From Balneolaceae bacterium (GTDB lineage Bacteria > Bacteroidota > Rhodothermia > Balneolales > Balneolaceae), in contig PWFZ01000289.1 in NCBI GenBank assembly GCA_003555185.1, positions 1 to 6,867 on the forward strand: a stretch of DNA of 6,867 nucleotides, in the 5' to 3' direction. How positions within the stretch are numbered: position 1 is the stretch's first letter; every line of letters starts with the position of its first letter. The position numbers and the translations under genes are program-made. A model generated the notes under the pieces. The model worked only from the letters and a program-made list of their open reading frames with translations, made no database searches and was not told where the DNA came from. Below are positions 1-6,591 of the stretch, piece after piece.

Positions 1-831
1 CGGTCGGATAGTGGGTATACCCGTAAGGTCCTGTGCGTACGTTCTCCGGGGCACATGCACAGTAAATCTATAATTGGAATACACCTCGGGAATCTGATAG
101 GAGGGCAGATATCCTCCGTATTCAATACCGGCTTCTTTAAAAAGCTGCAAAGCTTCATTCGTATAGAGTACGCCATACAGAGTTGTTTTCAGCCCTAGTT
201 TTCTTGTGGGTTCAATCACAAATTCAATCAGTTCTTTAGCGCGCATGTTATTTTCCCAGTCTCCAATCCACACGAGATCACCCTTTAATTTATGGGTGTT
301 GTAGGGGTGGAACACCTTGATATCTGCAGCTTCGTGCCAGGTCCATACATTTTTCACCCAACCATTTTCGAGATAGTGACTCTTTATATTCTCTCCAGAT
401 ACGAGCGCACCGTCATAATCCGATAGATTAAATTTATCCATTTCTTTGGGTGAAGTAGACGATCTGTGATGGGTGTCATGAAACAGTAACTTATAATCAT
501 GGTATTTTTTCAGGTAACCCAAAAGCTTAACCAGTTCCGGTTTATTCCATTCATGTACAATGACTAAATCAGCATTTTTTAACTCATCATAAAAATCATC
601 CAGAGTGGTATAAAAATTGGTATGTAAGTAGGGGTAGTTATCATTGAAATTTTTGATCTCACCAATTCCTCTTTCCTTAATCCAGTTATTAAAACTCCAG
701 CCGTCATGAGGTTCATATATTTTCACTTCGTGCCCTCTCGATATTAGCTCAGTAGATAACCCCCGTAAAAAATGTGCATTACTATGGTTCCAGTCCGAAA
801 TTAATGAGTGGTAAAAAAGTAGAATTTTCAT
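1..831 (-). CDS. CgeB-like glycosyltransferase, C-terminus cut off by the window edge
   Basis: I translated 277 codons from an ATG at 831 to base 1 without a stop, so the protein is partial and lacks its C-terminus. The N-terminus MKILLFYHSLISDW...NAH, followed by LRGLSTELISRGHEV (about 22-36), matches the opening of CgeB-type (DUF3880-like) glycosyltransferases. DLVWIGDWENN (185-195) starts the second Rossmann half, and HVPRRTYAQDLTGIPTIRP (259-277) matches the family's 'HVPRR...PGIPTIR' segment. The usual FEALACG nucleotide-sugar-binding stretch would lie just beyond the edge. It is probably a cytoplasmic enzyme that moves a sugar from a nucleotide donor to an unknown acceptor. Its ATG overlaps the stop of the upstream GT4 gene in an ATGA arrangement, which suggests translational coupling; no Shine-Dalgarno sequence is visible. 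The family is recognised from memory; donor and acceptor cannot be read from the sequence. Confidence 0.85.
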   Translation of the reverse strand, partial: MKILLFYHSLISDWNHSNAHFLRGLSTELISRGHEVKIYEPHDGWSFNNWIKERGIGEIKNFNDNYPYLHTNFYTTLDDFYDELKNADLVIVHEWNKPELVKLLGYLKKYHDYKLLFHDTHHRSSTSPKEMDKFNLSDYDGALVSGENIKSHYLENGWVKNVWTWHEAADIKVFHPYNTHKLKGDLVWIGDWENNMRAKELIEFVIEPTRKLGLKTTLYGVLYTNEALQLFKEAGIEYGGYLPSYQIPEVYSNYRFTVHVPRRTYAQDLTGIPTIRP

Positions 832-1955
832 ACAGATAATGGGTTGGTTTTTGTTTGTCTTGGCGAGTTGCCTTGATCCCTGCCCGATCCTTGAACTTTT
901 TGGTATAGCTCGATGTAATTTCTACCGAAATCATCAGGGGAATATTGTAATGCCCGCTCTCTCGCTTTCCTTGCGATAGATTTTAAATCTGATGGGTTTT
1001 GGATTAATTCCTGAATATGGTTTTGCAATTCCTGTAGATTGTCAGGATCTACGTATAAAGCAGCATCTCCCCATATTTCCCTTAGGCTTGGTATATCACC
1101 TAAAATTAGGGCACACTCAGAGAGTGCAGCATCTACTATGGAGAAGCCAAAAGGTTCATGACGGGCGAGCATCACAAAAATACTGGCTCTTGCAAAACAC
1201 TCGGCCGCCATTGATGGCGAAAGATCACCAAGAAGTCTGAGATGCCCTGCCTCAATATGATTATCTGACGGTGAATCTCCCGCTACAAATACCGGCCAAA
1301 AGAGAGAATCTGCAATCCGGTTAAGTGCGGAAATATTATTGGTTTCATCACTGAGGCGACCCATACTGAAAATGACGGGCATTTTCTTTTTAGGATATAA
1401 ATGTGGCGAACTTCTGACATTATAGATGACTTCAGTTTTTGTGAAAGGCCCATGATATTTACGAAGATCGTCCATTATTGCATTGCTCACTCCAACAACC
1501 ATTTCCGCCCGCTGCACCCCCTCCTTTATCCGTTGTTGATCGTCATTCCAGCCATCCGGAGCAGGCTCCCCATTTACGGATTCCCACTGGGAATGAATAC
1601 CGGTATGCACCACAATAAGCAGTGGATTCTGCCAGGACAATTTTCCATATTTATAATGATTTAGGTGGACGATATCCGGCTGCGTGGTTTCCTCTAACTG
1701 TAGCAACCATTTTCCAGTCTCCATACTAACTTTCCATAGGCCATCGGCTCGCTCAATTGAAACATTATTTTCGTGGATTTCTACGTTTGAAAGTTCAGAA
1801 GCCTCTTTTTGTTGACTATCGCTAAGCGGTTCACCTATAGTCGCAAGGTGCAACTGGGTATTATATTTTTCAAGAACTGAACATAATTCCATCGAATAAG
1901 CCCAGGTTCCATTTTGGGTATCGGTGGTCATCAGAATAGTATTTAGTGTATCCAT
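828..1955 (-). CDS. GT4-family (GT-B fold) glycosyltransferase
   Basis: This 375-aa protein is a retaining-type glycosyltransferase of the GT4 / 'glycosyl transferases group 1' class, acting in the cytoplasm on a nucleotide-sugar donor and an unknown acceptor. The start used here gives MDTLNTILMTTDTQNGTWAY, which matches the 'MTADTVGGVWTYALEL' opening of a known GT4 subgroup. PVIFSMGRLSDETNN (193-207) begins the C-terminal donor-binding domain. The motif EPFGFSIVD (267-275) is the EX7E signature with Asp instead of the second Glu. The hydrophilic tail after about residue 350 looks disordered. The frame stays open to a GTG at 2039 (403 aa), but that version overlaps the upstream gene by 46 bp and adds 28 residues before the first beta strand, so ATG 1955 is preferred; neither start has a clear ribosome binding site. 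The stop overlaps the start of the CgeB-like gene. Family confidence is high; substrate is unknown. Confidence 0.88.
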   Translation of the reverse strand: MDTLNTILMTTDTQNGTWAYSMELCSVLEKYNTQLHLATIGEPLSDSQQKEASELSNVEIHENNVSIERADGLWKVSMETGKWLLQLEETTQPDIVHLNHYKYGKLSWQNPLLIVVHTGIHSQWESVNGEPAPDGWNDDQQRIKEGVQRAEMVVGVSNAIMDDLRKYHGPFTKTEVIYNVRSSPHLYPKKKMPVIFSMGRLSDETNNISALNRIADSLFWPVFVAGDSPSDNHIEAGHLRLLGDLSPSMAAECFARASIFVMLARHEPFGFSIVDAALSECALILGDIPSLREIWGDAALYVDPDNLQELQNHIQELIQNPSDLKSIARKARERALQYSPDDFGRNYIELYQKVQGSGRDQGNSPRQTKTNPLSV

Positions 1956-1993
1956 AAACAGTGTGTCTAAGATTAAATCAAGCACCCGGAAAT

Positions 1994-2335
1994 TCAGGGT
2001 AATTGGTTCTGTTTCGTTGTTAAGAGATTTTTTTGACACTTGTTATCCACGCTTTCGAATGCAATCTGAATATCCCCCGTAAGAAACCTGTGAGTAAAGC
2101 GGGGCGGGCAAAGAGTGCTCACGTGATCTTGCGATTGGAGCGAGCTTATATGGTCTTCGGCAGTATCAAAAATTCGTAGATATTCATATGCGGGCTCTCC
2201 AGTCGGTATCGGATAATTAAACCCACTTCGGTTTTTCCATATAGATATATGAGATGAATAGTCATCATTAGGTAAGAATAAACGGTTATCAATTCGATAA
2301 ACCTTCATTTGGGCTGTGAAGTCAGCAGATGTCAT
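1994..2335 (-). CDS. Small protein of unknown function, first gene of the glycosyltransferase operon
   Basis: This 113-aa reading frame starts at ATG 2335 and ends 38 bp before the preferred start of the GT4 gene on the same strand, so it is probably co-transcribed with both glycosyltransferases. I do not recognise a family. The protein is soluble-looking, with no signal peptide or membrane segment. It is aromatic-rich in the first half (KVYRIDNRLFLPNDDYSSH, YEYLRIFDTAEDH) and ends in a polar Lys/Gln/Asn tail. The mixed codon use and sensible amino-acid composition support a real gene over a shadow. A second ATG at 2308 (MKVYRIDNRLF...) is an equally natural N-terminus; the first ATG has AAGAGA directly against it, which is too close for a normal ribosome binding site. 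It could be a full small protein or the remnant of a larger one. No function is proposed. Confidence 0.6.
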   Translation of the reverse strand: MTSADFTAQMKVYRIDNRLFLPNDDYSSHISIWKNRSGFNYPIPTGEPAYEYLRIFDTAEDHISSLQSQDHVSTLCPPRFTHRFLTGDIQIAFESVDNKCQKNLLTTKQNQLP

Positions 2336-2356
2336 TTCTCTTGTTTTATTTAATTA

Positions 2357-2396
2357 ATACATCCCGCCATGAAAAACCGGTTATGGGATGATGTAT
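2357..2396. repeat. Imperfect inverted repeat in the leader of the minus-strand operon
   Basis: ATACATCCC (2357-2365) pairs with GGG (2385-2387) and ATGTAT (2391-2396); the only interruption is three extra bases (ATG, 2388-2390) in the right arm. The loop contains the 8-bp palindrome AACCGGTT (2375-2382). The repeat lies about 20-60 bases upstream of the start codon at 2335, so it could be an operator or a hairpin in the mRNA leader. It lacks a T-run on either side, so it is unlikely to be an intrinsic terminator. Confidence 0.45.
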
Positions 2397-2400
2397 CAGA

Positions 2401-2434
2401 TTGCTTTTTACTCTCTAGTAAGCTGATAAATTTG
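2401..2434 (+). promoter_or_regulatory. Possible Bacteroidota-type promoter for the P450 gene
   Basis: TAAATTTG at 2427-2434 is an exact match to the TAnnTTTG -7 box described for Bacteroidota, and TTG at 2401-2403 lies 23 bp upstream, at the long end of the reported spacing. It would give a leader of about 280 bases before the P450 start, which is long. Short AT-rich motifs occur by chance in such sequence, and the organism's phylum is not proven, so this is tentative. Confidence 0.25.
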
Positions 2435-2717
2435 TAATAACGCTTGGGTTAAATCTGTATACCTAAATAAAAAATCTGCATCTCTTGTGGCTATTACTGT
2501 TGTCTATCAAACAAAGTGAAAATTATCACTAAATCTAATCGTAGAATTAATTGCTAAACCTGTGTGGTAAAAATTATTACTTAATGGTTGAGGGTGATTG
2601 GATATAGATTATCCCTTTTATTTAAAAAGAAAAATGTTGGATAAATATGGGGTTGATTGATGGTTGCAGCTGAATTATTTATATAGAACAAGTGAGAGAA
2701 GAGAAAACTGAAATTAG

Positions 2718-4046
2718 ATGACGAGAGAAAAAACCATGAGAAAATTCCCGCGTGTTAAAACCCCTGACTCCACACTAGATGCGGTAAAGAAAGGATATCT
2801 TTTTGTAACTGAAAAGTGCCGAAATCTTAAAACCGATATTTTCATCACTCGTTTATTGGGACGAAAAACTGTTTGTATGAGGGGAAATCAGGCCGCAGAA
2901 ATGTTTTATAATACAGAGTATTTCGAACGCAAAAAGGTGGCACCTAACTTAGTGAAAGCCACACTATTTGGCCACGGTGGGGTTCAGGGGCTCGATGGTG
3001 CCAAACACAGACATCGTAAGCAACTGTTTATGTCGTTAATGGGCCGGGATGATATCATACATTTGGCAGAGCTTACAGTGGATAAATGGAGTGAGTATGC
3101 AGAAAAATGGGAGAATGAGATTGACGATATTATACTATTTGAAGAGGTAGAAAAACTGATATTCGAAGCCGTTTGTGAATGGACTGGAATTTCTCTTGAA
3201 CGGAATGAAGTGAACTCACGGGCAAAAGATGTTGCTGCAATGATTGAGGGAGCAGGAAGTTTGGGGAAACGACACTGGAAAGGGAGGGCTGCACGAACAA
3301 GAACAGAGAAGTGGGTGGGGGATATAGTGAAGAAAATCAGGGCTGATGAAGACCATAATGGTGAAAGTAAGGTGTTGCAGAGATTTGCCTGGCACGAAGA
3401 TTTAGAGGGAAATTTAATGGATAGTAATACAGTGGCAGTAGAGGTGATTAACATTATCAGGCCTACTGTTGCCATTGCACGATACGTTACATTTGCAGCT
3501 CACGCTCTTCACCAAAATCCCGACAGCCGAAAAAAAATTATGGACGAAGAGGAATATCTGACAAATTTTGTGCAGGAAGTCCGCCGGTATTATCCATTTT
3601 TTCCATTTGTAATGGCACGGGCTAAAAAGACGTTTAAATGGAAGGATTATAAATTCCGAAAAGGTCTGCGTGTTTTGCTTGATCTGTATGGAACAAACCA
3701 CCATCCGTTTATCTGGGAAAATCCCGAAATGTTTAACCCCGATCGGTTTAAAGAAGTGGTTGCGGGAACCTACGACCTTATTCCGCAGGGGGGAGGGGAT
3801 TATGACCAAAACCACCGCTGCGCAGGGGAGTGGATTACCATAAAACTACTAAAAGAGTCGGTGCGATTTCTTGCGGAAGCTATTCACTATAATATTCCTC
3901 CACAGGATTTAAGTATTGACCTATCAAGATTTCCAGCAATTCCTAAAAGCCGCTTTATCATTAAAAATGTAAGAAGGGATAAACAGAAGACCACCGTGGA
4001 TAAGAATCTTGCGGATATAGTCCATTCTGAAAAGCAGATTAGTTAG
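2718..4046 (+). CDS. CYP152-family cytochrome P450 fatty-acid peroxygenase (P450 BSbeta-like)
   Basis: This protein of 442 aa closely matches Bacillus subtilis P450 BSbeta as I recall it. Family enzymes use H2O2 to hydroxylate free fatty acids at the alpha or beta carbon and need no ferredoxin or reductase. Visible landmarks are: LFGHGGVQGLDG (83-94), where Gln90 corresponds to BSbeta Gln85 and OleT His85; HWKGR (186-190); IIRPTVAIA (246-254), with Arg248-Pro249 replacing the usual P450 acid-alcohol pair and binding the substrate carboxylate; FVQEVRRYYPF (284-294) with the ExxR motif at 287-290; LLDLYGTNH (320-328); and the heme loop HRCAGEW with axial Cys368. Gln90 favours hydroxylase over decarboxylase activity. 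The length is slightly more than the family's ~417 aa because of a short polar C-terminal tail. ATG 2736 is a good alternative start: it restores the BSbeta N-terminal length and has GAGAG 8 bp upstream. The 3' end overlaps the convergent gene by 8 bp. The family call is very secure; regiospecificity is inferred. Confidence 0.95.
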   Translation: MTREKTMRKFPRVKTPDSTLDAVKKGYLFVTEKCRNLKTDIFITRLLGRKTVCMRGNQAAEMFYNTEYFERKKVAPNLVKATLFGHGGVQGLDGAKHRHRKQLFMSLMGRDDIIHLAELTVDKWSEYAEKWENEIDDIILFEEVEKLIFEAVCEWTGISLERNEVNSRAKDVAAMIEGAGSLGKRHWKGRAARTRTEKWVGDIVKKIRADEDHNGESKVLQRFAWHEDLEGNLMDSNTVAVEVINIIRPTVAIARYVTFAAHALHQNPDSRKKIMDEEEYLTNFVQEVRRYYPFFPFVMARAKKTFKWKDYKFRKGLRVLLDLYGTNHHPFIWENPEMFNPDRFKEVVAGTYDLIPQGGGDYDQNHRCAGEWITIKLLKESVRFLAEAIHYNIPPQDLSIDLSRFPAIPKSRFIIKNVRRDKQKTTVDKNLADIVHSEKQIS

Positions 4047-5892
4047 AGTGATACTGCACCGTTAAGCGACTGTATTTTTTGCAAATGAAAGTTGCCCAGT
4101 TACTCACAAAGTTGTTTTTTACATCAGACAGAATTTCATTGTGGTAACTAATACCTTCTGTTTTTGATCTTATAACAACAATATCGGTATTGATACTGCC
4201 ATTTTTGTCGATCACAAATCCATTCTCGGTAATGTTAACAGATCCCGGTTGGTAGGAGCCTTGCTCTGAATCATTTTGGTACATGGAAATGAGCCCGTGC
4301 CGGAGTAGGTTTTTATACAAGGGAGGGCTCTCATCAGGCAGTGAAATTTTTAAAACCCGTGCATCAACAAGGGTATCTACAGATCTTGTAATACTGTACA
4401 AATTAGACTTAAGAATGAACTTGCCGGATCTGTCATCCAATATCAGGTCCGGGTGCTGCGCAATTTCAAAATTCAGAACCCCGGCTTCCATTAGCGCAAC
4501 AATCTTTTCAGCACTTTTTAAAGGGGGACCGAACGTTACGCGATTTAGTAGACCACGGAATGTATTGTCAAATTCCCGTTGCGACTCGGGAGTAAGACCG
4601 CTATTGGTGTACAAATTAGAAAATAAAGGGATAGCTTTTCGCCATACTGCAGTAACTGCCGCCCACGGACTGATGAACTCTCCTTTTCCTGCTTCTTTTA
4701 TATAAAAGTTTAGCATGTCAAAGATATATTGATGGTATGATTCGGGCTCCAGGAAAATTTTATCACGTAGGGGGGATAAAAACAGATCCGGATCAAACCG
4801 CTTAGCTTTAGGGTAGGCGTTATGAAATTTATCAATCATTTGCTCTACCTCTTCGAATGATTCACAGGAATCTAAATCATCACTAAAGCCAAACCGTTTC
4901 ATTTTTATATCATAAAACACAAAGTTCAATTCCTGCTTAATCAGGGGTAATAGTTGTTCTTCAAAATCTACTTTCCCTTTTGATTGTTCAGCGTAAATAG
5001 CCTCTTTTGTGAAAAACTTGAGGGGAGTATTGTTCCATTTACTTGGCTGTCGTGGAATCATGGGTAGCCCACTTCTTGAAAATGGATAGATGACTTTTGG
5101 CTCTCGTCCGGAGGGGAAATACATAAGTTTTTCAGTTCGCGTACTTCGAATAAACTCTCCCCCTTTACCTTCTGTTAATGCAAAAACGGTATCAATAAAC
5201 GTAATCCCCAACCCTTTGGTGCCAATGGCTGAACCCGGTTTTATACTTAGAAAAGTAGACTCAGTTGGATAGATGTGGGGAATGTATTCTGTACGTTCAT
5301 TTTTATTAGCGAATTCGAGTAAAATTTCATCTTGCTCAGTGAGCTGGTCAAGTGGATGTCCGGTAGCTAATAATACATGGTCATATCGGTCAGCGCCATC
5401 ATGGATAATAGTATCATCGGTTTTTAATTTTACTCCATATTTTAGCCCGTCTTTGTACAGATCAATGACTTCCCCTACGATATATTTTCCATAAACATTA
5501 TCGGGTAGATTTGATGCGATCAGTTCAAATCCATTTTTGAGATATCTGCCAACGGAAGCTCGATCCACATAATCTTCATCATCGAGTTGCAAGCCTTCTT
5601 TAAGGTGTAACCACTGGGTAAGTGGAAGAGGTCTGGAAATTACAGGCGGCGGGTTTTCATTTGTCCACATATTAATGTCGCCTGCCGGCTTGTTAGTAAG
5701 CAGATAAGATGGTTGATCTGTACGATATATTTCACCACCACCGAAAAATGTGGATCTATTGTAAATATGAATCTCTATTCTATCTGATGGGGGGTGGGCT
5801 TTAAACTGTGCGGCCAGGCGTTCAAACCCGTATAAGCCTTTGGGTCCGCCTCCTATAATTGCAATTTTATGAATTGTTGGGCTTTCTTCCAT
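4039..5892 (-). CDS. FAD/NAD(P)-binding protein, NAD_binding_9 type
   Basis: This 617-aa protein has an N-terminal dinucleotide-binding fold, KIAIIGGGPKGLYGFERL (9-26), with the GxGxxG-type motif GGGPKG at 14-19. Next come LLATGHPLD (174-182), the ATGH motif of this family; KGLGITFIDTV (226-236), a second Gly-rich segment; and FSRSGLPMIPR (271-281), resembling the family's 'RSGLP' stretch. TEGISYHNEIL (578-588) near the C-terminus matches the 'PTEG' end of long family members. These features resemble Pfam NAD_binding_9 / COG4529 (YdhS-like) flavoproteins, which are mostly uncharacterised; some relatives are N-hydroxylating monooxygenases. It has no signal peptide or membrane helix, so it is probably cytoplasmic. 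The reaction is unknown. It is read from its own promoter side at about 5900 and converges on the P450 gene, overlapping its stop by 8 bp. ATG 5892 is preferred because the Rossmann motif begins nine residues later. Confidence 0.87.
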   Translation of the reverse strand: MEESPTIHKIAIIGGGPKGLYGFERLAAQFKAHPPSDRIEIHIYNRSTFFGGGEIYRTDQPSYLLTNKPAGDINMWTNENPPPVISRPLPLTQWLHLKEGLQLDDEDYVDRASVGRYLKNGFELIASNLPDNVYGKYIVGEVIDLYKDGLKYGVKLKTDDTIIHDGADRYDHVLLATGHPLDQLTEQDEILLEFANKNERTEYIPHIYPTESTFLSIKPGSAIGTKGLGITFIDTVFALTEGKGGEFIRSTRTEKLMYFPSGREPKVIYPFSRSGLPMIPRQPSKWNNTPLKFFTKEAIYAEQSKGKVDFEEQLLPLIKQELNFVFYDIKMKRFGFSDDLDSCESFEEVEQMIDKFHNAYPKAKRFDPDLFLSPLRDKIFLEPESYHQYIFDMLNFYIKEAGKGEFISPWAAVTAVWRKAIPLFSNLYTNSGLTPESQREFDNTFRGLLNRVTFGPPLKSAEKIVALMEAGVLNFEIAQHPDLILDDRSGKFILKSNLYSITRSVDTLVDARVLKISLPDESPPLYKNLLRHGLISMYQNDSEQGSYQPGSVNITENGFVIDKNGSINTDIVVIRSKTEGISYHNEILSDVKNNFVSNWATFICKKYSRLTVQYHSN

Positions 5893-5914
5893 TTTGATGT
5901 TTAGACTTTTGTTT

Positions 5915-5944
5915 AATAATTAACCTAAACGTTCACTTTTTCAA
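5915..5944 (-). promoter_or_regulatory. Possible promoter of the FAD/NAD(P)-binding protein gene
   Basis: On the minus strand, TTG (complement of 5942-5944) is followed after 19 bp by TAATTATT (complement of 5915-5922), which is similar to TAnnTTTG but with two mismatches. It is well placed, roughly 22 bp upstream of the ATG at 5892, but the leader would be very short. No Shine-Dalgarno sequence precedes the start codon. The match is weak and could be chance. Confidence 0.25.
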
Positions 5945-6079
5945 GACCCGAAAATCTATATCTATTTGGTCACCGTTCTTTATGTATATAAAAGTAGGAC
6001 AGTCACTCCCGATATCTCTTACACATGTTTCAAAAATAATTACAATTATCGTAACTAAAGAGATGTAGCAAGGGTTCTG

Positions 6080-6151
6080 CTATGGATAGTGGTTTCAGCT
6101 TTTGAAGGCTATTTACTAATTAATATATCCGAGCGTTGTTGTTGCGAAGGT
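6080..6151. repeat. Diverged direct repeat, copy 1 (314-bp period)
   Basis: This copy aligns without gaps to 6394-6465 at an offset of exactly 314 bases. The left end CTATGGATA (6080-6088) and the right core CGTTGTTGTTGCGAAGGT (6134-6151, 18 of 18 identical) are strongly conserved, and ATCC before the core is also shared. The middle is about half identical. Equal spacing between the two conserved ends in both copies argues for common descent over two chance matches. Bases 6066-6079 also resemble 6378-6393 if small gaps are allowed. Confidence 0.75.
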
Positions 6152-6240
6152 GTTTTCCAGTCTGCAATAGCAGTAATCAATCTGCAAAATTTCTTTTAGT
6201 CAATTTGTCTCTTTTTAAAATGGGTCATCTGTTAATGCAA

Positions 6241-6258
6241 ATCTATCAAAAGACATCT
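6241..6258. repeat. Short direct repeat B, copy 1
   Basis: ATCTATCAAAAGACATCT is repeated at 6500-6517 with one difference in 18 bases. It follows the 18-base core by about 90 bases here but by only 34 bases in the second copy, so one unit has lost or gained about 55 bases between the two conserved blocks. Confidence 0.7.
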
Positions 6259-6293
6259 CACCAAAAAATCAAAGAAAAACTGTCTGACGAGAG

Positions 6294-6334
6294 CCGGTAT
6301 GGAAACTGCAACAAAGCCAAGCAGTAAATACCGG
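6294..6334. repeat. Two-stem hairpin
   Basis: CCGGTAT (6294-6300) is perfectly complementary to ATACCGG (6328-6334). Inside it, ACTGC (6305-6309) pairs with GCAGT (6321-6325), leaving an asymmetric internal loop (GGAA against AA) and an 11-base apical loop. A T-run follows at 6344-6349, but nine bases separate it from the stem, so it is not a standard intrinsic terminator. The nested pairing suggests a structured RNA or a folded DNA site. Confidence 0.6.
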
Positions 6335-6393
6335 AGCGAGGAGTTTTTTCTTTGCGCCCTTTTTCCGTCTTCATATATGCGAAGGCGTTTCTT

Positions 6394-6465
6394 CTATGGA
6401 TAATTTGTTCAACCTTAGATGATAAATCCTAAATGAGTCAATCCAGACGTTGTTGTTGCGAAGGT
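6394..6465. repeat. Diverged direct repeat, copy 2 (314-bp period)
   Basis: This is the second copy of the repeat at 6080-6151, with CTATGGATA at 6394-6402 and the identical 18-base core at 6448-6465. In this copy the core runs directly into CTTCGC, forming a hairpin (6458-6474) that copy 1 does not have. Confidence 0.75.
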
Positions 6466-6474
6466 ATACTTCGC
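6458..6474. repeat. Short perfect hairpin at the repeat core
   Basis: GCGAAG (6458-6463) pairs with CTTCGC (6469-6474) across a five-base loop GTATA. The left arm lies within the conserved 18-base repeat core; the right arm is specific to this copy. Confidence 0.55.
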
Positions 6475-6499
6475 GGTTTAACGGGGCTTTTTATTGTAG

Positions 6500-6517
6500 A
6501 TCTACCAAAAGACATCT
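6500..6517. repeat. Short direct repeat B, copy 2
   Basis: ATCTACCAAAAGACATCT matches 6241-6258 at 17 of 18 positions. The block keeps the same order relative to the 18-base core as in copy 1. Its left end overlaps the 10-bp palindrome GTAGATCTAC (6496-6505), which copy 1 lacks. Confidence 0.7.
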
Positions 6518-6565
6518 TCCCTCGTTCCGAAAACATCCCGGCCTATGATTCGTGGAGGCGGTCAG

Positions 6566-6591
6566 TATCCGGGGCGACCGAGACCCGGTTA
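6566..6591. repeat. GC-rich hairpin
   Basis: CCGGG (6569-6573) pairs with CCCGG (6584-6588) across a ten-base loop. TA/TA pairs extend the stem on the far side of a T-T mismatch. It lies at the start of the G+C-richer block, and no T-run follows. Confidence 0.45.

Larger units (their letters stand above)
2336..2717. promoter_or_regulatory. Divergent intergenic region between the glycosyltransferase operon and the P450 gene
   Basis: This AT-rich 382-bp gap lies between two divergently transcribed units, so it must contain the promoters of both. I see no reading frame worth calling and no RNA gene in it. It contains an inverted repeat near the minus-strand start (2357-2396) and one exact TAnnTTTG match on the plus strand (2427-2434), both listed separately. 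The stretch from about 2440 to 2700 shows only low-complexity AT-rich sequence. A weak alternative promoter closer to the P450 gene is TTG at 2657-2659 followed, after 20 bp, by TATATAGA at 2680-2687. Confidence 0.7.

Noticed and set aside
1401..1664. 87-codon open frame on the plus strand
   Set aside because: It is antisense to the GT4 glycosyltransferase and has no independent support.
2984..3475. 163-codon open frame on the minus strand
   Set aside because: It lies wholly inside the well-supported P450 gene on the opposite strand, is Ser/Ile-rich, and shows no domain.
3414..3815. 133-codon open frame on the minus strand
   Set aside because: It is antisense to the most conserved part of the P450 and overlaps another shadow frame; no motif is visible.
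4283..4705. 140-codon open frame on the plus strand
   Set aside because: It is antisense to the flavoprotein gene, whose motifs are clear; the product is Arg/Ser-rich and looks like a shadow.
6136..6327. 63-codon open frame starting within the repeat core
   Set aside because: The start comes from the repeat core, there is no ribosome binding site, and the frame runs through block B and ends inside the two-stem hairpin.
6294..6349. Intrinsic terminator
   Set aside because: The T-run begins nine bases after the stem, and no gene on the plus strand ends upstream of it.
6127..6517. CRISPR array
   Set aside because: Only two copies per block, unequal spacing of hundreds of bases and diverged flanks do not fit a CRISPR repeat-spacer layout.
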